Origin: Stromatinia cepivora
Lineage: Eukaryota > Ascomycota > Leotiomycetes > Helotiales > Sclerotiniaceae
Length of the DNA stretch: 64,000 bases
Reading direction: 5' to 3'
Assembly (NCBI GenBank): GCA_014898415.1
Contig: RCTD01000014.1
Coordinates: forward strand, 806,001 to 870,000
Made by a program: the position numbers and the translations under genes. Positions 1 to 13,675 of the stretch are shown in pieces. Below the pieces are notes generated by a model. That model ran no database searches, was not told the origin of the DNA, and saw only the letters and a list, made by a program, of their open reading frames with translations. How positions within the stretch are numbered: position 1 is the first letter of the stretch; each line of letters begins with the position of its first letter.

Positions 1-2336
1 AGATCGAAAACCTCGTAGTAGACCGGCAGCAAATAAAGCACCTTCTCCATCCTCAATACCAAATGTGATACCTATATCACCTTTGTTCCAAACATTCTCT
101 TTAATAGATATTATACCGAGTTCAATAATTATACCAAATACCCCAATTATCGAATTGAAATTAAATAAATTAGATATATCAATATTAATATACAATAAAG
201 ATAAAAATAGTAATATCCAAAAAACAAATCAAGAATTTTTTTTCAAAGATATTTCAGATATCGAATCCATTATTTCAAAGAGTCCAGCCTAAAAGTCAAC
301 TTTTGTAAACTCTGAATCTATACCAGAAGTAAAATTTAAAACCGTCTTAAATTTTACTAATAAATTTATTTCAATAGAATCAAAAAATGAAGTAAATCCA
401 CAATCATTTGAGATCAAATAAAAGGATAAAATAAACTTTGAAAACGAATCCCTAAAGTATTTAATACGAAAACAGAAAAAAGATATAAAACAAAATCCTG
501 AAGAAAAATAGGAAAGCAAGATTATAAAGGCATTGATTATGATATCTATACAAACCAAAACTCAAAAAAGTATAGAATACACTATAATTACAATCCCAAC
601 CATTTACAAAATAAATCCTTATATTAAAAACAAGATCATTTTAGATTTTATAATTTTATTAATAAATATAAACAATATAAAAGGTATAATATATCCAGCC
701 GAAGAAATTCTAGAAATCAAAATATCAAGAATTTATAAAAAAGCAATATCGGATCAAAAACACTCTGAAAAATGAAAGGAAGTTATTCAAGAGGAAATCA
801 TATCCTTAATTCAAAATGATATTTGGGAAGAATATATACTCTTTAAAGAAAATAATTTGGTTTCAACGAAATAAGTATTTACAATTAAAACCAAGGATAA
901 TAAAATAGAACAATTCAAGGCAAGATTAGTAATTCAAAGATTCAATTAAATACTAGAAAAGGATTACAATAAAACATTTACATCAACAATAAAATTAAAT
1001 ATACTCAAACTATTCCTAATTATCATCACAAAGAAAAATTTGGAATATTCACATTTCAATATCAAAAACGCCTTTACCGAATTACACTTAAAGGAAAAGA
1101 TCTACCTCGAACTATTCCAAAATATCAAAATCAAAAAGGGATATATATTACAAACCCTACAAAGCCTATATAATTTGAAGCAAACTGAAAAAAACTGAAA
1201 TTTACTATTGAAGAAAAAGCTTTTAAATATAAATTTTATATAAAATTTGGCAGACCTATATCTATATATATCCAAAAACCATAATATAATATTACTAATA
1301 TATATCAACGATATCGTTATTACATTACATATATCATCACAAATTACTTGATTCGATAAAAAACTATCAATCTGTTTTAACATTAAGAATTTAAAGGAGA
1401 TTAATAAAATCCTAAATATTAAAGTTATTTGTAATAGAAAAATATATACATTAATTATAAATCAAAAAGAATATCTCAATATTATATTAACCAAATATAG
1501 TATTATATATAAACAATATCAAACTAAAAAACTATCAATAATAAATTATACCTATCTCCAACTAACAACCGACAATGATGAACTAATAGATATAAACGAA
1601 TATCAACAACGAATAAAAAGTATAATTCATTCAATAATATATACTCAACCAAATATAGCATTCTCAGTTGAAAAACTTTCATAATTTATAACAAAACCAA
1701 CAAAACATTATATTATAGCTTTGAAAAATCTGATACAATATTTATAATCAACAATCAAATAGAAACTATAATTCAGACCAAAAAGAATACAATCTGATAT
1801 CTACAAAGAATATAATATATCTGATAATATAATAAAGGTATATACAAATACAGATTGGATTAATAATAAATATAACCGGAAAAGTATTTCAAAAAGAGTT
1901 GTGATATTCTACAAAAACCCTATATCGTAGATTAGCAAAAAACAAGTATCTATAGTTACCTCTAATATAAAATCAGAATATATTACAATAATAATATTCA
2001 TCAAACAAAGAAAATGAATTATACAAATACTCAAAGACCTATTCAGATCAAGTTATATTGAAAAGAACAAAGATACAATTCAAATATTTAATAACAATTA
2101 AAACATTTTAGCTTTAACCAAGAATCTATATTTGTATGAATGATTCAAATATATAAATATCAGTTATCATTTTATTAAAGATTTAATAGAAAAGAAAAAA
2201 ATCGTTATTAGTTATATTAATATATATAATATAGTTGTTAATGGAATGACAAAGTTTTGTATAAAGATTGCTTTCGAAAGATTCAAGAAAATGTTGGAAT
2301 TAATAGTCTAAAAGGATCGAATAGGATATCCTCAAT
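1..2336 (+). pseudogene. Copia A1 pol remnant (integrase-RT linker, reverse transcriptase, RNase H)
   Basis: This is the broken C-terminal half of a Copia polyprotein that once copied the element RNA into DNA. An acidic/Asn-rich linker after integrase covers roughly 60-770. The RT domain begins near 780 (residues like EEIISLIQNDIW) and continues through NIKNAFTELHLKEKIYLELF (about 1060-1110). The catalytic Y-x-D-D box near 1300 reads YINDIV, so one Asp has become Asn. RNase H follows to about 2330. Many in-frame TAA/TAG codons stand where family members have Gln or Trp, and the remains cannot encode a working enzyme. The same domains recur in A2, A3 and A4, which confirms the reading frame. 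The assignment to Copia is secure from the domain order and the adjoining LTR. Confidence 0.85.
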
Positions 2337-2343
2337 AGAAAAG

Positions 2344-2509
2344 TGTTGGAAATGAGGTCATTATAGAATTAGAATTGAGGTTACAAGACTATAATGATGT
2401 ATAGACCATATTTGAGGATAACCTTAATTCTATTCCTATTAGAATTATAGATCCTTAGTTCAATCTATATAGTCAATAATACTACTACTTCCTGCACCAA
2501 AAGTTAACA
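2344..2509 (+). repeat. 3' LTR of Copia A1 (166 bp)
   Basis: The repeat starts TGTTGGAAATGAGG and ends AAAAGTTAACA. The same 166-bp unit recurs at 2675, 6502, 7055, 12366 and 61973. A purine run (AATAGAAAAG) directly precedes it, as expected for a polypurine tract. The outer end (right) is less mutated than the inner end. Confidence 0.93.
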
Positions 2510-2674
2510 AAAAGATTATAATTTAACAAAAGAAATCATTAATAAAATTTTCCCTAACAAATAATATATTGATACAAACATTTCTTTACATATATCTAAT
2601 CAATTTTCATTATTCAGATCAATAAATTCTATTACCAAACAAAGGATAAAAATTGATGAGAAAATAATATATTA

Positions 2675-2840
2675 TGTTGGAAATGAGGCCATCATAGGAT
2701 TAGAATTGATGTCACGTGATCACAATGGTGCACAGACCATATTTGGGGATAATCTCAATTCTATTCCTATTAGAATTATAGATCTTTAGTTCAATCTATA
2801 TAGTCAACAATACTACTACTTCCTGCACCAAAAGTTAATA
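2675..2840 (+). repeat. solo LTR of Copia A inserted in Copia A2, TSD TATTA
   Basis: A full 166-bp family A LTR (TGTTGG... to ...GTTAATA) with no internal region. It is flanked by identical 5-bp duplicates TATTA at 2670-2674 and 2841-2845. The host sequence on both sides is contiguous in A3, so this was a full insertion later reduced to one LTR by recombination. Confidence 0.93.
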
Positions 2841-5800
2841 TATTATTGTTATTGAAATTTAATAAATATAATATACAAAGATAATTCTAAAATACTATTT
2901 TCAAATATATTATATATATTAAAACTAGAAGTAAATTTATTGTTAAAAAAAAGGATCTGCAAAATAAAATTACAAAAGAAATTCAACTCTTATTATATAT
3001 ATTTCAAAAAGAATAATAAAAAAATCATTCATACTAAAATACAAAACGGAATATATATGATTTCATATATAATCAAAGGATATAAAAATATAACTCTTTA
3101 TTCAAATATATATCAAAATAATCAAAAAAAAGATTTTTCTTCAAAAATAATCAATAGTATTAAAGATATCGATAATAAATTAATATTGAAAAAGAAAAAA
3201 AGATATCTATTATAATATCAAAGATTCAATTATCCAAATCCAAACAAAATCAAAAATCTATATAAAATATTCAATATAACCAAATCAATAAAAATCCCAA
3301 TTGAATTAAATATCTACAAAATATATATATTTATCAAAATGATCAATTATATTCCGAAACAATTGAATCTATACAAATCAAAGAAACTCGAACTTATATA
3401 TTTCAATATTATAGAACCATTCTCAAAATCGATTTGAAGGAATTATTATTTTATATTAATCATCAACAATTATACAAAAATAAATTAAATTATATTATTT
3501 AAGTAAAAAGACAATATAATTTAAATATTAAAAACTTGAAAAAAAAAAATGAAATTGATTATTAAAAAAAAAATTATTACAATCAAAATTAACAATACAT
3601 CAGAATTCTTATAAACTATTCATAAATAATCATCAAATATATAATCCGAAATTATAACAATTATCTCTTTATATTAAAACAAATCTACAAAACAGAATAT
3701 AAGGATTACAGAAACAAATATAAAAGTAATATTAAAAGAAACTAAATTACTATTAGAATTTTGGAATAAAACTATAAAACATAATACTTATATCAAAAAT
3801 TATATTAATATTGATCCTAATATAAATAAAATAGATTAATCCTTTATAAAAAATTTTATAGATATAATATCAAATATAAAAATATATAAAATCTAAAGAA
3901 ATAAATATTATACTTATATCAATCCCAAACTATTCTGAAAAAACAAAGATACAACAAATTACAAAACATTTCAAGAATTAATATATTTTTAAAATACTCA
4001 AAAATTATAAACAAATATATCAAAATATATTCTCCAAAATTAAATTATATATTTCGATCAAACAAAATAATTATAAATGAATCTTACCAAAAAAGAGATT
4101 TGGATTTTAAATTAAAAAATTATAAATCAAATCTATAAAAAACAAAGAATATAAAACCAAATCGAAGATCTTATAATAAACCAACAATAAATAAAACGCC
4201 TTTTTCATCTTTAACATCAAATACAATACCTATATCATCTTCATTCCAAATATTCTTTCTAACAAATATTATATCAAATTCAATAATTATACCAAGCACT
4301 CCAATTATCGAATTGAAATCAAATAAATTAGATATATCAATATCAATATATAATAAAAATAAAAATAACAATATTCAAAAAACAAATCAAAAATCTTCTT
4401 TCAAGAATACTTCAAATATCGAATCTATTATTCCAGAAATTCTAATTCAAAAATCAACTTTTGCAGATCCTAAATCTATACCGAAAGCAAAATTTAAAAT
4501 CATCTTAAATTTTGCTAACAAACTTATTTCAATAGAATCAAAAAACGAAATAAATCTATAATTATCTAAAATTAAACAAAAGGATATAATAAATCTTGAA
4601 AATAAACCTTTAAAATATCTAATACGAAAATAAAAAAAATATATAAAATAAGATCCTGAAAAAGAATAAGAAAATAAGATTATAAAAACATTAATTACAA
4701 TATCTATACAAACCAAAATTCAAAAAAATATAAAACATATTATAATTACAATCCCAATTATTTACAAAATAAATCCTTATATCAAAAACAAAATTGTTTT
4801 AGATTTTATAATTTCGTTAATAGATATAAATAATACAAAAAATATAGTATATCTGATCAAAGAAATTCTGGGAATCAAAATATCAAGAATTTATAAAAAA
4901 ACGATATCGGATCAAGAATACTCTAAAAAATAAAAGGAAACTATTCAAAAGGAAATTATATCTTTGATTCAAAATAATACTTAAAAAGAATATATACTCC
5001 CTAAAAAAAATAATCTGGTTTCAACGAAATAAATATTTACAATTAAAATAAAGGATAACAAAATAAAACGATTCAAAACAAGATTAATAATTCAAAAATT
5101 TAATCAAATATTAGAAAAAGATTATAATGAAATATTTATACTAACAATGAAATTAAATATATTCAAATTATTCCTAATTATTATCACAAAAGAAAATTTG
5201 AAATACTTATATTTCAATATCAAAAACATCTTTATTGAATTATATTTGAAAAAAAAAATCTATCTCGAATTATTTCAAAATATCAAAATCGAAAAAGAAT
5301 ATATATTACAAATTCTACAAAATCTATATAATTTGAAGCAAATTGAAAGGGATTAAAATTTATTATTGAAAAAAAAGCTTTTAAATATAAACTTTATACC
5401 AAATTTAACAAACTTCTATTTGTATATATCCAAAGATTATAATATAATATTATTAATATATATCGACGATATCGTTATTATATCGTATATATCATCACAA
5501 ATCATTTAGTTCGATAAAAAATTATCAATTTGTTTTAATATTAAGAATTTAAAGGAGATTAATAAAATCCTAAATATTAGAATTATTTGTAATAGAAAAA
5601 TATATATATTAATTATAAATCAAAAAGAATATTTCGATACTATATTAATTAAATATAATATTATATATAAATAATATTAAATTAAGAAACTATCAATAAT
5701 AAATTATATTTATTTTCGATTAATAATTGACGATAATGAATTAGCAAATATAAACAAATATCAACAACAAATAAAAAGTATAATCCATTCAATAATATAT

Positions 5801-6495
5801 ATTCGATTAAATATAGTATTCTCAATTAAAAGACTTTCACAATTTATAACAAAACTAATAAAACATTATATTATAGTTTTAAAGAATCTGATATAATATC
5901 TATAATCAATAATCAAATAGAAATTATAATTCAAACTAAAAGAAATACAATCTAATATCTATAAAGAATACAATATACCTAAAAATACAATAAAAATATA
6001 TATAGATACAGATTGAATTAATAACAAATATAATCAAAAAAATGTTTCAAAGGGAATTGTAATATTTTATAAAAACTTTATATTATAAATTAACAAGAAA
6101 TAAATATCTATAACTACCTTTAATACAAAATCAAAATATATTACAATAACAATATTTACCAAACAAAAGAAATAAATTATATAAATACTCAAAGATCTAT
6201 TCAGATCAAATTATATTGAAAAAAACAAAAATATAATTCAAATATTTAATAATAATTAAAACGTTTTAGCTTTAATTAAAAACCTATATTTATATGAATA
6301 ATTCAAATATATAAATATCAATTATTATTTTATCAAGGATTTAACAGAAAAGAAGAAAATCGTTACTAATTATATCAATATATATAATATAATTACTAAC
6401 AGAATAACAAAGTTTTATACAAAAATTGCTTTCGAAAAATTCAAGAAAATATTAGGATTAGTAATTTAGAAGAATCGAATAAGATATCCTTAATA
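2841..6495 (+). pseudogene. Copia A2 polyprotein remnant (protease to RNase H)
   Basis: Degraded Copia pol. The segment after the protease core is readable at about 2878-3110 (NILYILKLEVNLL, then KRICKIKL, FNSYYIYFKKN). The integrase region follows at about 3210-3560, with the family phrase for the DDE core partly visible near 3360-3480. A linker occupies about 4150-4900, and RT runs from about 4930. The RT active-site box near 5456-5478 is still YIDDIV, better preserved than in A1 or A3. RNase H ends near 6450. Frequent in-frame TAA/TAG and very high A+T show heavy RIP-type decay. The segments that read as short ORFs (2940-3215, 4313-4561, 5147-5356) are pieces of this one reading frame, not separate genes. 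No function remains. Confidence 0.86.
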
Positions 6496-6501
6496 AGAAA
6501 G

Positions 6502-6667
6502 TATTGGAAATAAAACCATTATAAAATTAGAATTGAGATTATATAATTATAATAATATACAGACCATATTTAGGAATAACCTTAATTCTATTCTTATTAG
6601 AATAATAGATCCTTAATTCAACCTATATAATCAACAATACTACTACTTCCTGCACTAAAAGTTAACA
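6502..6667 (+). repeat. 3' LTR of Copia A2 (166 bp)
   Basis: Starts TATTGGAAATAAAAC (ancestral TGTTGGAAATGAGGC with G-to-A changes) and ends AAAAGTTAACA. The inner left half is strongly mutated, while the right, outer end is nearly intact. Confidence 0.93.
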
Positions 6668-7054
6668 AAATATAAGTTATTCAAAATTACAAATATATAT
6701 TATTTCAAAATGATCTTTTGCTCTATAATAATTATCTGATAATGCCCGATATCAATAATCTTCGAATTTATCTGATTTGTAAAACTTATAATTCCGTTTT
6801 TATTGTTTATTTTGATATGAGTAAAATCTATCTTTTATTATTTTAATAATATTATTGATTTAGGATATATAATATTATAGTTAGATATATATACAATTAT
6901 TATATTTACAAATGTAGTTTTATTTCATATAATTGTATCCCTGATTTATTATATCCATTTCCAATTCCTAATCGAGTATAGCAATATATCATTATGGATT
7001 ATTACAGTTTTAATAAAGATAAATATAAATATAACAATATTTTAATCATTATTG
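6668..7054 (+). pseudogene. Gypsy V1 integrase, zinc-binding N-terminal part
   Basis: This is the region between RNase H and the integrase catalytic core. It reads like LLYNNYLIMPDINNLRIYLI, then a decayed HHCC region, then a segment like PFPIPNRV and DYYSFNKDKY that leads into the first catalytic Asp. The catalytic segment itself begins after the A3 insertion at 12532. The matching uninterrupted stretch in V2 is 24400-24917 on the minus strand. His and Cys codons of the zinc finger are mostly lost to C-to-T changes. Gypsy integrases cut and join the cDNA to the target; this one is dead. Confidence 0.82.
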
Positions 7055-7220
7055 TATTAACTTTTGGTGCAAGAAGTAGTAGTATTATTGATTATATAGA
7101 TTGAATTAAGGATCTATAATTTTAATAGAAATAGAATTAAGATTATTCTTAAATATAATTTGTATTTTATTATAATCATATAATCTCAATTCTAATCCTA
7201 TAATGGCCTCATTTCTAATA
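7055..7220 (-). repeat. 3' LTR of Copia A3
   Basis: On the plus strand it starts TATTAACTTTTGGTGC and ends CATTTCTAATA, the mirror of the family LTR. The edge facing the internal region (right) is the more mutated one. The flanking TSD is TATTG at 7050-7054. Confidence 0.93.
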
Positions 7221-7229
7221 CTTCTTTAT

Positions 7230-10200
7230 TAAAAATATTCTATTCGATTCTTTTAGACTACTAATCCTAACATTTTCTTGAATCTTTTGAAAGCAATCCT
7301 TATATAAAGCTTTATTATTTCATTAACAATTATATTATATATATTGATATAATTAATAGCGATTTTCTTTTTTTTTGTTAAATCCTTAATGAAATAATAA
7401 TTAATATCTATATATTTGAATTATTCATACAAATATAGATTCTTGATTAAAGTTAAAACGTTTTGATTATTATTAAGTATTTAAATTATATCTTTATTCT
7501 TTCTAATATAACTTGATTTGAATAAATCTTTGAATATTTATATAATCCATTTTTCTTGTTTGATAAATATTATTATTGTAATATATTCTGATTCTATATT
7601 AGAAGTAATTATAGATATTTATTTCTTATTAATCTATAATATAAGGTTTTTATAGAATATTACAACTCCTTTTAAAACATTTTTCCGATTATATTTGTTA
7701 TTAATCCAATCTATATTTATATATATCTTTATTGTATTGTTAAATATATTATATTCTTTATAAATATCAAATTATATTCTTTTTAATCTGAATTATAGTT
7801 TCTGTTTGATTATTGATTATAGATATTATATTAGATTCTTTAAAACTATAATATAATATTTTGCTGGTTTTATTATAAATTGTGAAAATCTTTTAATTAA
7901 AAATGTTATATTTGATCGAGTGTATATTATTGGATGAATTATATTTTCTATTTGTTGTTGATATTTGTTTATATTTGTTAGTTCATTGTTATTGATTGTT
8001 AGTTGAAGATAGATATAATTCATTATTAATAGTTTTTTGATTTGATATTGTTTATATATAATATTGTATTTGGTTAATATAATGTTGAGATATTCTTCTT
8101 AGTTTATAATTAATATATACACTTTTCTATTATGAATAATTTTAACATTTAGGATTTTATTAATCTCTTTTAGATTCTTGATATTAAAATAGATCGATAA
8201 TTTTTCATCGAATTAAGTGATTTGCGATGATATATATAATACAATAACGATATTGTCGATATATATTAATAATATTATATTATAGTTTTTGGATATATAT
8301 AGATATGAGTTTGTTAAATTTTATACAAAATCTATATTTAAAAGTTCTTTTTTCAATAATAAATTCCAGTCCTTTTCAGTTTGCTTTAAATTATATAGAT
8401 TTTGTAGGGTTTGTAGTATATATCCCTTTTCGATTTTGATATTTTGGAATAATTCGAAATAGAATTCTTTCTTTAAATGTGATTCAGTAAAGGCGTTTTT
8501 GATATCGAAATATAAGTATTCCAAATTTTCTTTTATAATGATAACTAAGAATAATCTAAATATATCTAATTTTATTATTGATATAAATATTTCATTGTAA
8601 TCTTTTCTTAATATCTAATTGAATTTTTAAATTATTAATTTTATTTTGAATTGTTCTATTTTGTTATTTTTGGTCTTAATTATAAATATTTATTTTGTTG
8701 AAATTAGATTATTTTTTTTAGGGAATATATATTCTTTTTAAATATTATTTTGAATCAAAAATATAATTTCCTTTTGGATAGTTTTTTTCCATTTTTCAAA
8801 GTGTTTTTGATTTGATATTGTTTCTTTATAAGTTTTTGATATTTTGATTCCCAGAATTTTTTTGATTGAATATATTATATTTTTTGTATTGTTTGTATTT
8901 ATTAATAAAGTTATAAAATCTGAAACAATTTTGTTTTTGATATAAAAGTTTATTTTATAAATAGTTAGGATTATAATTATAATATGTTTTATACTTTTTT
9001 GAGTTTTGGTTTATATAGATATTGTAATTAATACTTTTATAATTTTATTTTCTTATTCTTTTTCAGGATTTTGTTTTATATTTCTTTTCTGTTTTTGTAT
9101 TAGATATTTTGAAGGTTTGTTTTTAAGGTTTATTATATCCTTTTGTTTGATTTTAAATGATTATAGATTTACTTTGTTTTTTGATTCTATTGAAATAGGT
9201 TTATTAGTAAAATTTAAAACAATCTTAAATTTTATTTTCAATATAGATTCAGGATTTGCAGAAGTTGATTTTTGGATTAGAATTTTTTGGAATAATGGAT
9301 TCGATATTTGAAATATTTTTGAAAGAAGATTTTTGATTTATCTTTTGAATATTGTTATCTTTATTTTTATTATATATTGATATTGATATATCTAATTTAT
9401 CTAATTTCAATTCGATAATTGGGGTACTTAGTATAATTATTGAATTCAATATAATATCTACTAAAAAAAATATTTGGAATAAAGGTGATATAGATATCAT
9501 ATTTGATATTGAAAATGAAGAAAATGTTTTGTTTGTTATTGATTTATTATAAAATCTTCGATTTAATTCTATATTCTTTATTTTTTATGAGTTTGATTCA
9601 TAATCTTTTAATTTAAAATTCAAATCTTTTTTTCGATAAGATTCATTTATAATTATTTTGTTTAATCGAAATATATAGTTTAATTTTGGAGAATATATTT
9701 TGATATATTTGTTTATAACTTTTGAGTATCCTAGAAATATATCGATTTTCGAAGTATCCCGCAATTTATTGTATCTTTGCTTTTTCGGAATAATTTTAGG
9801 ATTAATATAAATATAACATTTGTTCCCCTAGATTTTATATATCTTTATATTTGGGATTATATTTGTAAAAGCTTTTATAGGGGATCGATTTATTCTATTT
9901 ATATCAGAATCAATATTAATACGATTCCTGATATAAATATTGTATTTTATAATTTCATTCCAAAATTTTAATAATAATTCAATTTTTTTTAGTATTGTTT
10001 TTATATTTGTTTTTGTAATCCTTATATTCCGTTTTGTAGATTTGTTTTGATATAAGAAAGTAATTGTTGTAATTTCGGATTATATACCTGATGATTATTT
10101 ATAAATAGTTTGTAGGAATTCTGATATATTGTTAATTCTGATTGTAATGATTTTTTCTTCAATAATCAATTCCATTTCCTTTTTCTAAGTTTTCAATATT

Positions 10201-12360
10201 TGAATTGTATCGTTCTTTTGTTTAAATAATATAATCCAATTTACTCTTATACAATTATCGATAATCAATATGAAATAATGATTTCCTCGAATCGATTTTG
10301 GGAATAATTTTGCAATATCGAAATATATAAATTCGAATCTTTTTGATTTGTATAGATTCAATTGTTTCGGAATACGATTAATCATTTTGATAAGTATATA
10401 TATTTCGTAAATATCTAATTCAATTGAGACCTTTATTAGTTTGATTATATTGAATATCTTATATAGATTCTTAATCTTATTTGAATCTAGATGATTGAAT
10501 CTTCGGTGTTATAATAGATATCTCTTTTTTTCCTTAAATATTAATTCATTATTGATATCTTTGATATTATCGATTATCTTTGAAGAAAAGCCTTTTTCCT
10601 GATTATTTTGATATATACTTGAACAAAAAACTATATCCTTAAATCTTTGGTTATATATAAAATTATATATATTCTGTTTTGTATTCTAATATAAATGATT
10701 TTCTTATTATTCTTTTTGAAATATATATAATAAAAATTGAATTCCCCTTGCAACCCTATTTCACAGATCCTTTTTCCTGACAACAAGTTTACTTTTAGTC
10801 TTAATATATATAATATATTTGAAAATAGCATTTTAGAATTATCTTTATATACTATATCCATTAAACCCTAATAATAATAATATATTATTCCTTTATTAAT
10901 CTTTATTCTTTATTTGATAATAGAATCTATTGATTTAAATAATAAAGATTGATCAGATATATATAAAGAAGCATTTATATCGATATATCATTTACTAAAG
11001 AAAGTTTTATTAATAATCTTTTTTATTAAATTGTAATCTTTTTTTATTATATTTTTAATATCGGAATCTGATTTAAAGATATTATTAATAGAGTGTATTT
11101 AATCTTTTTTTTTAAAATAGATTTTTTTCGAATTTGATAATCTCTTTCTCTTTTGGTAATAAAAGTAATTGTAAAAGAATTTATTAGTTTATATTAAATA
11201 CAAATAATCTTATATATAATAACTTTTTTTTTAATATAGATTACAAATATTATTTAAGATTTCGAAATTTGATTCTTGGTATTGAAAAGTATATCTAGAT
11301 CTTTTCGTAATTTATGCTCATTTTAATCCATCCTTAAAACGAAATTCCTTAATCTGCAAATATTTGATTTTATTATTGATACTAAAGTTGATTTGAATAT
11401 TCAATATATTTATTATTCTTTGATAATCGATTAGAAAATTATATATTAAAACCAAGAACAAAGCAATATCTTGATATATTGATTGATAATTTTTGTTTAC
11501 AATCTTTAATTTCCTTTTATACTTTTTCAATTTGTTCTAGATTTCGATAATGATTATATCGGGATAAATATCGAATTGGAATTTGAAGTTTTGGATTATC
11601 ATTATATATATATTAATTATAATTATATTAACTCTGATATATTTTGATTTAAGATATCTCTAAAGTATATATATTATTGAATATTCATTAATAAAGATTT
11701 CATTATTATTATTAAATATTATACAAATATATAATAATATATTCGCTTCATTCTTTAAGTATTCCGATTTCAACTCGATATTGTAATATATATGATCATT
11801 GATTTCGTAGATAGATATTGTAATGGATCCTGTAATCTGTATATATTCGTTTAATATTTGATCAATTGTATAAAACTATTCTTTCCTTTTCAATTGTATT
11901 TTTGTTTATCTGAATTATTATTTATAATTGTTTTCATCAAGCTTCGAAGGGTTGTTTGATTCCGATATTATAAAGGTTTCTTGTTGTTTGATGAATATCG
12001 AAGATAATCTTCAGATTTTTAAGATGATTTTAAAAAATATATAACAAATAGATTCAGAATAATAAAGAAATGTAAAAATAAAACAATAAGAAAATTCGTA
12101 AAATTGTATTATAATATGTTTTCTTATAATTATACGAATTTGCTTTTCGCCTTTATTATAATTCTATATTAGTATTATACAGATTGCTTTCCGTTTTGAT
12201 CTGTAATATTGTGAATTATAAACTATATTATCGTATTTCAACTCTATTTCAATGATACTATATAAAAACTCTGATTTTCATTCTATTTTACCTTTATTAA
12301 CTATACTAATCCTTTCTCGATTTGCTTTGCTTTTTAATTACTATTATATAATTAGATTCA
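7230..12360 (-). pseudogene. Copia A3 gag-pol remnant
   Basis: One degraded Copia polyprotein read right to left. Gag lies roughly at 11.2-12.3 kb; a retained piece at 11318-11530 contains EYKRKLKI-like and NTLNIQ-like family text. The post-protease segment is at 10631-10861 (SNILYILRLKVNLLSGKRIC). Integrase is at 10185-10385, with YFDIAKLFPKSIRGNHYF holding the first catalytic Asp context. The linker is at 9249-9500. RT spans about 8930-8250 (FDIKNAFTESHLKK near 8500; catalytic box near 8258 now YIDNIV). The connection to RNase H runs to about 7230. The frame is broken by many RIP-type stops, and one RT Asp is now Asn. Plus-strand ORFs in this interval (9006-9311, 9352-9552, 9777-9971) are antisense shadows. 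Confidence 0.87.
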
Positions 12361-12365
12361 TAATC

Positions 12366-12531
12366 TATTAACTTTTGATACAGGAAGTAATAGTATTGTT
12401 GATTATATAGGTTGAATTAAGGATCTCTAATTCTAGTAGAAGTAGAATTGAGGTTATCCCCAAATATGGTTTGTACACCATTATAATCACGTGACCTCAA
12501 TTCTAATCCTATGATGGCCTCATTTCCAACA
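12366..12531 (-). repeat. 5' LTR of Copia A3
   Basis: 166 bp. On the plus strand it starts TATTAACTTTTGATACAGG and ends CATTTCCAACA. The outer right end keeps G and C (a GTGACC block and CCAACA) that the inner end has lost. TSD TATTG follows at 12532-12536. The first internal bases on the element strand read GATTATGAATC, a possible but unproven primer-binding site. Confidence 0.93.
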
Positions 12532-13675
12532 TATTGATCGATTAACAAAACAAACTATCTTTATATTTTGTTATAAATCAATCGATATTCGAACTCAAGT
12601 ATAATTATATCTTTATTATGTATATCAATATTATAATCCTTTTGATACTATAATATTGGATTATAATCCCCAATTTATATCACAATTCTGAAAGGAATTC
12701 AATCAAATCCTAGGAACCGATTTCAAACTATTTATTGCTTATCATTTTCAAATTGATGGTTAAATTGAGATTTATAATCAATATTTTCAATAACGATTAA
12801 AGCCGTTTGTTAATTATTATCAAGATAATTAATCAGAATTTCTATCTATAATGGATTACGCATAATTTATTCTTCTATATAATTCCTTAGAAGGATTTAT
12901 GTCTTATAAAACCCTATACAAATATATACCGAAATATATATAAAAATAAAAGGAAGATATTAATAAATCAATAAACAATATAAATATATATAATACCTAT
13001 ATTTATACAGAATATAATAGATTAACTTTTGTATAAATAAAAGAAGGCTTATTATATATTCAAATCAAAATATCGAAATTTATGAATACTTATTAATATA
13101 AAATTGATTTCGATATTGAAGATTATATATAATTCAATATAAAAAATTATTTTACCTAAAGATTATTTAAGAAATTGGATTTTCCGATTCAAGGAAGATT
13201 CAAGATCATTAATCGATTTAGGAGCTTTTTCAAATTCGAACTTCCAATTACAATAAAAATTTATCCTATTTTCCTTTCAGATCGATTATATAAGGTATAT
13301 AACGATCTGCTTCTTAATCAAATACTCGAATTACCTTTATCTATTAATATAATTAATGATTCAGAATAAAAAGTGGAAAAAGTTCTAATAATAAAAAAAG
13401 TACGAAAAACCCTATTATATAGAATCTCGTAGTTTAATAACGATACCGATCTTATCTGATATCCTATTTCCGAGCTTAAAATATTATTATATCTTTTACA
13501 CGATTTTTATTTGATTAATCCAATATTATTTGATCCTTCTAATCAACTAATTAATTGAATAAAGCTCTATAAAAACAGAAAGGATAATTATAATTATATA
13601 AATGACAATTCATTTATGAAATTAAAGGAAAAAAAAGTATTCTTCAATTCAGCAGATTAAATATTATGATTTTAT
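12532..13675 (+). pseudogene. Gypsy V1 integrase core and chromodomain remnant
   Basis: This continues the V1 integrase after the A3 insertion. Readable landmarks are the DRLTK-like start, the segment for GL/LDYNPQFISQFWKEF (about 12650-12690), LGTDFKLFIAYHFQIDG near 12710-12765, and an intact C-terminal stretch at 13175-13369 (DFPIQGRFKIINRF, LSDRLYKVYNDLLL). Residues at about 13370-13560 (VEKVL, LLYRIS, YPISELK, LLHDFYLINP) match the chromodomain that chromoviruses carry at the integrase C-terminus to bind modified histones. V2 carries the same domain in better shape at 23440-23650. Stops and lost catalytic codons make it non-functional. Confidence 0.85.

Larger units (their letters stand above)
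1..2509 (+). mobile_element. Copia family A copy A1, 3' half
   Basis: This is the 3' portion of a Ty1/Copia retrotransposon; the 5' part lies left of the window. It ends in a 166-bp LTR at 2344-2509. The sequence that follows (2510 on) is internal gag-region sequence of another family A element, matching A3 on the minus strand near 11.0 kb. A1 therefore appears to have inserted into A2. The expected left target-site duplicate is the 5 bases at 2510-2514 (AAAAG), which cannot be checked here. Confidence 0.88.
2510..6667 (+). mobile_element. Copia family A copy A2, interrupted
   Basis: This is the internal part and 3' LTR of a second Copia A element. Its gag-region sequence 2510-2674 continues at 2846 after a solo LTR, matching the uninterrupted minus-strand copy A3 across the junction. 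The 5' LTR and early gag are outside the window because A1 is inserted at 2509/2510. The right edge at 6667 abuts Gypsy V1 integrase sequence, so A2 had inserted into V1; the flanking 5 bases there are AAATA (6668-6672). Confidence 0.88.
7055..12531 (-). mobile_element. complete Copia element A3 (5,477 bp), TSD TATTG
   Basis: Full-length Ty1/Copia element on the minus strand. It has 166-bp LTRs at both ends (7055-7220 and 12366-12531) and identical 5-bp duplicates TATTG at 7050-7054 and 12532-12536. It interrupts the integrase gene of V1 at the codons just before the DRLTK motif. It is the best reference for the layout of family A in this window. Confidence 0.95.
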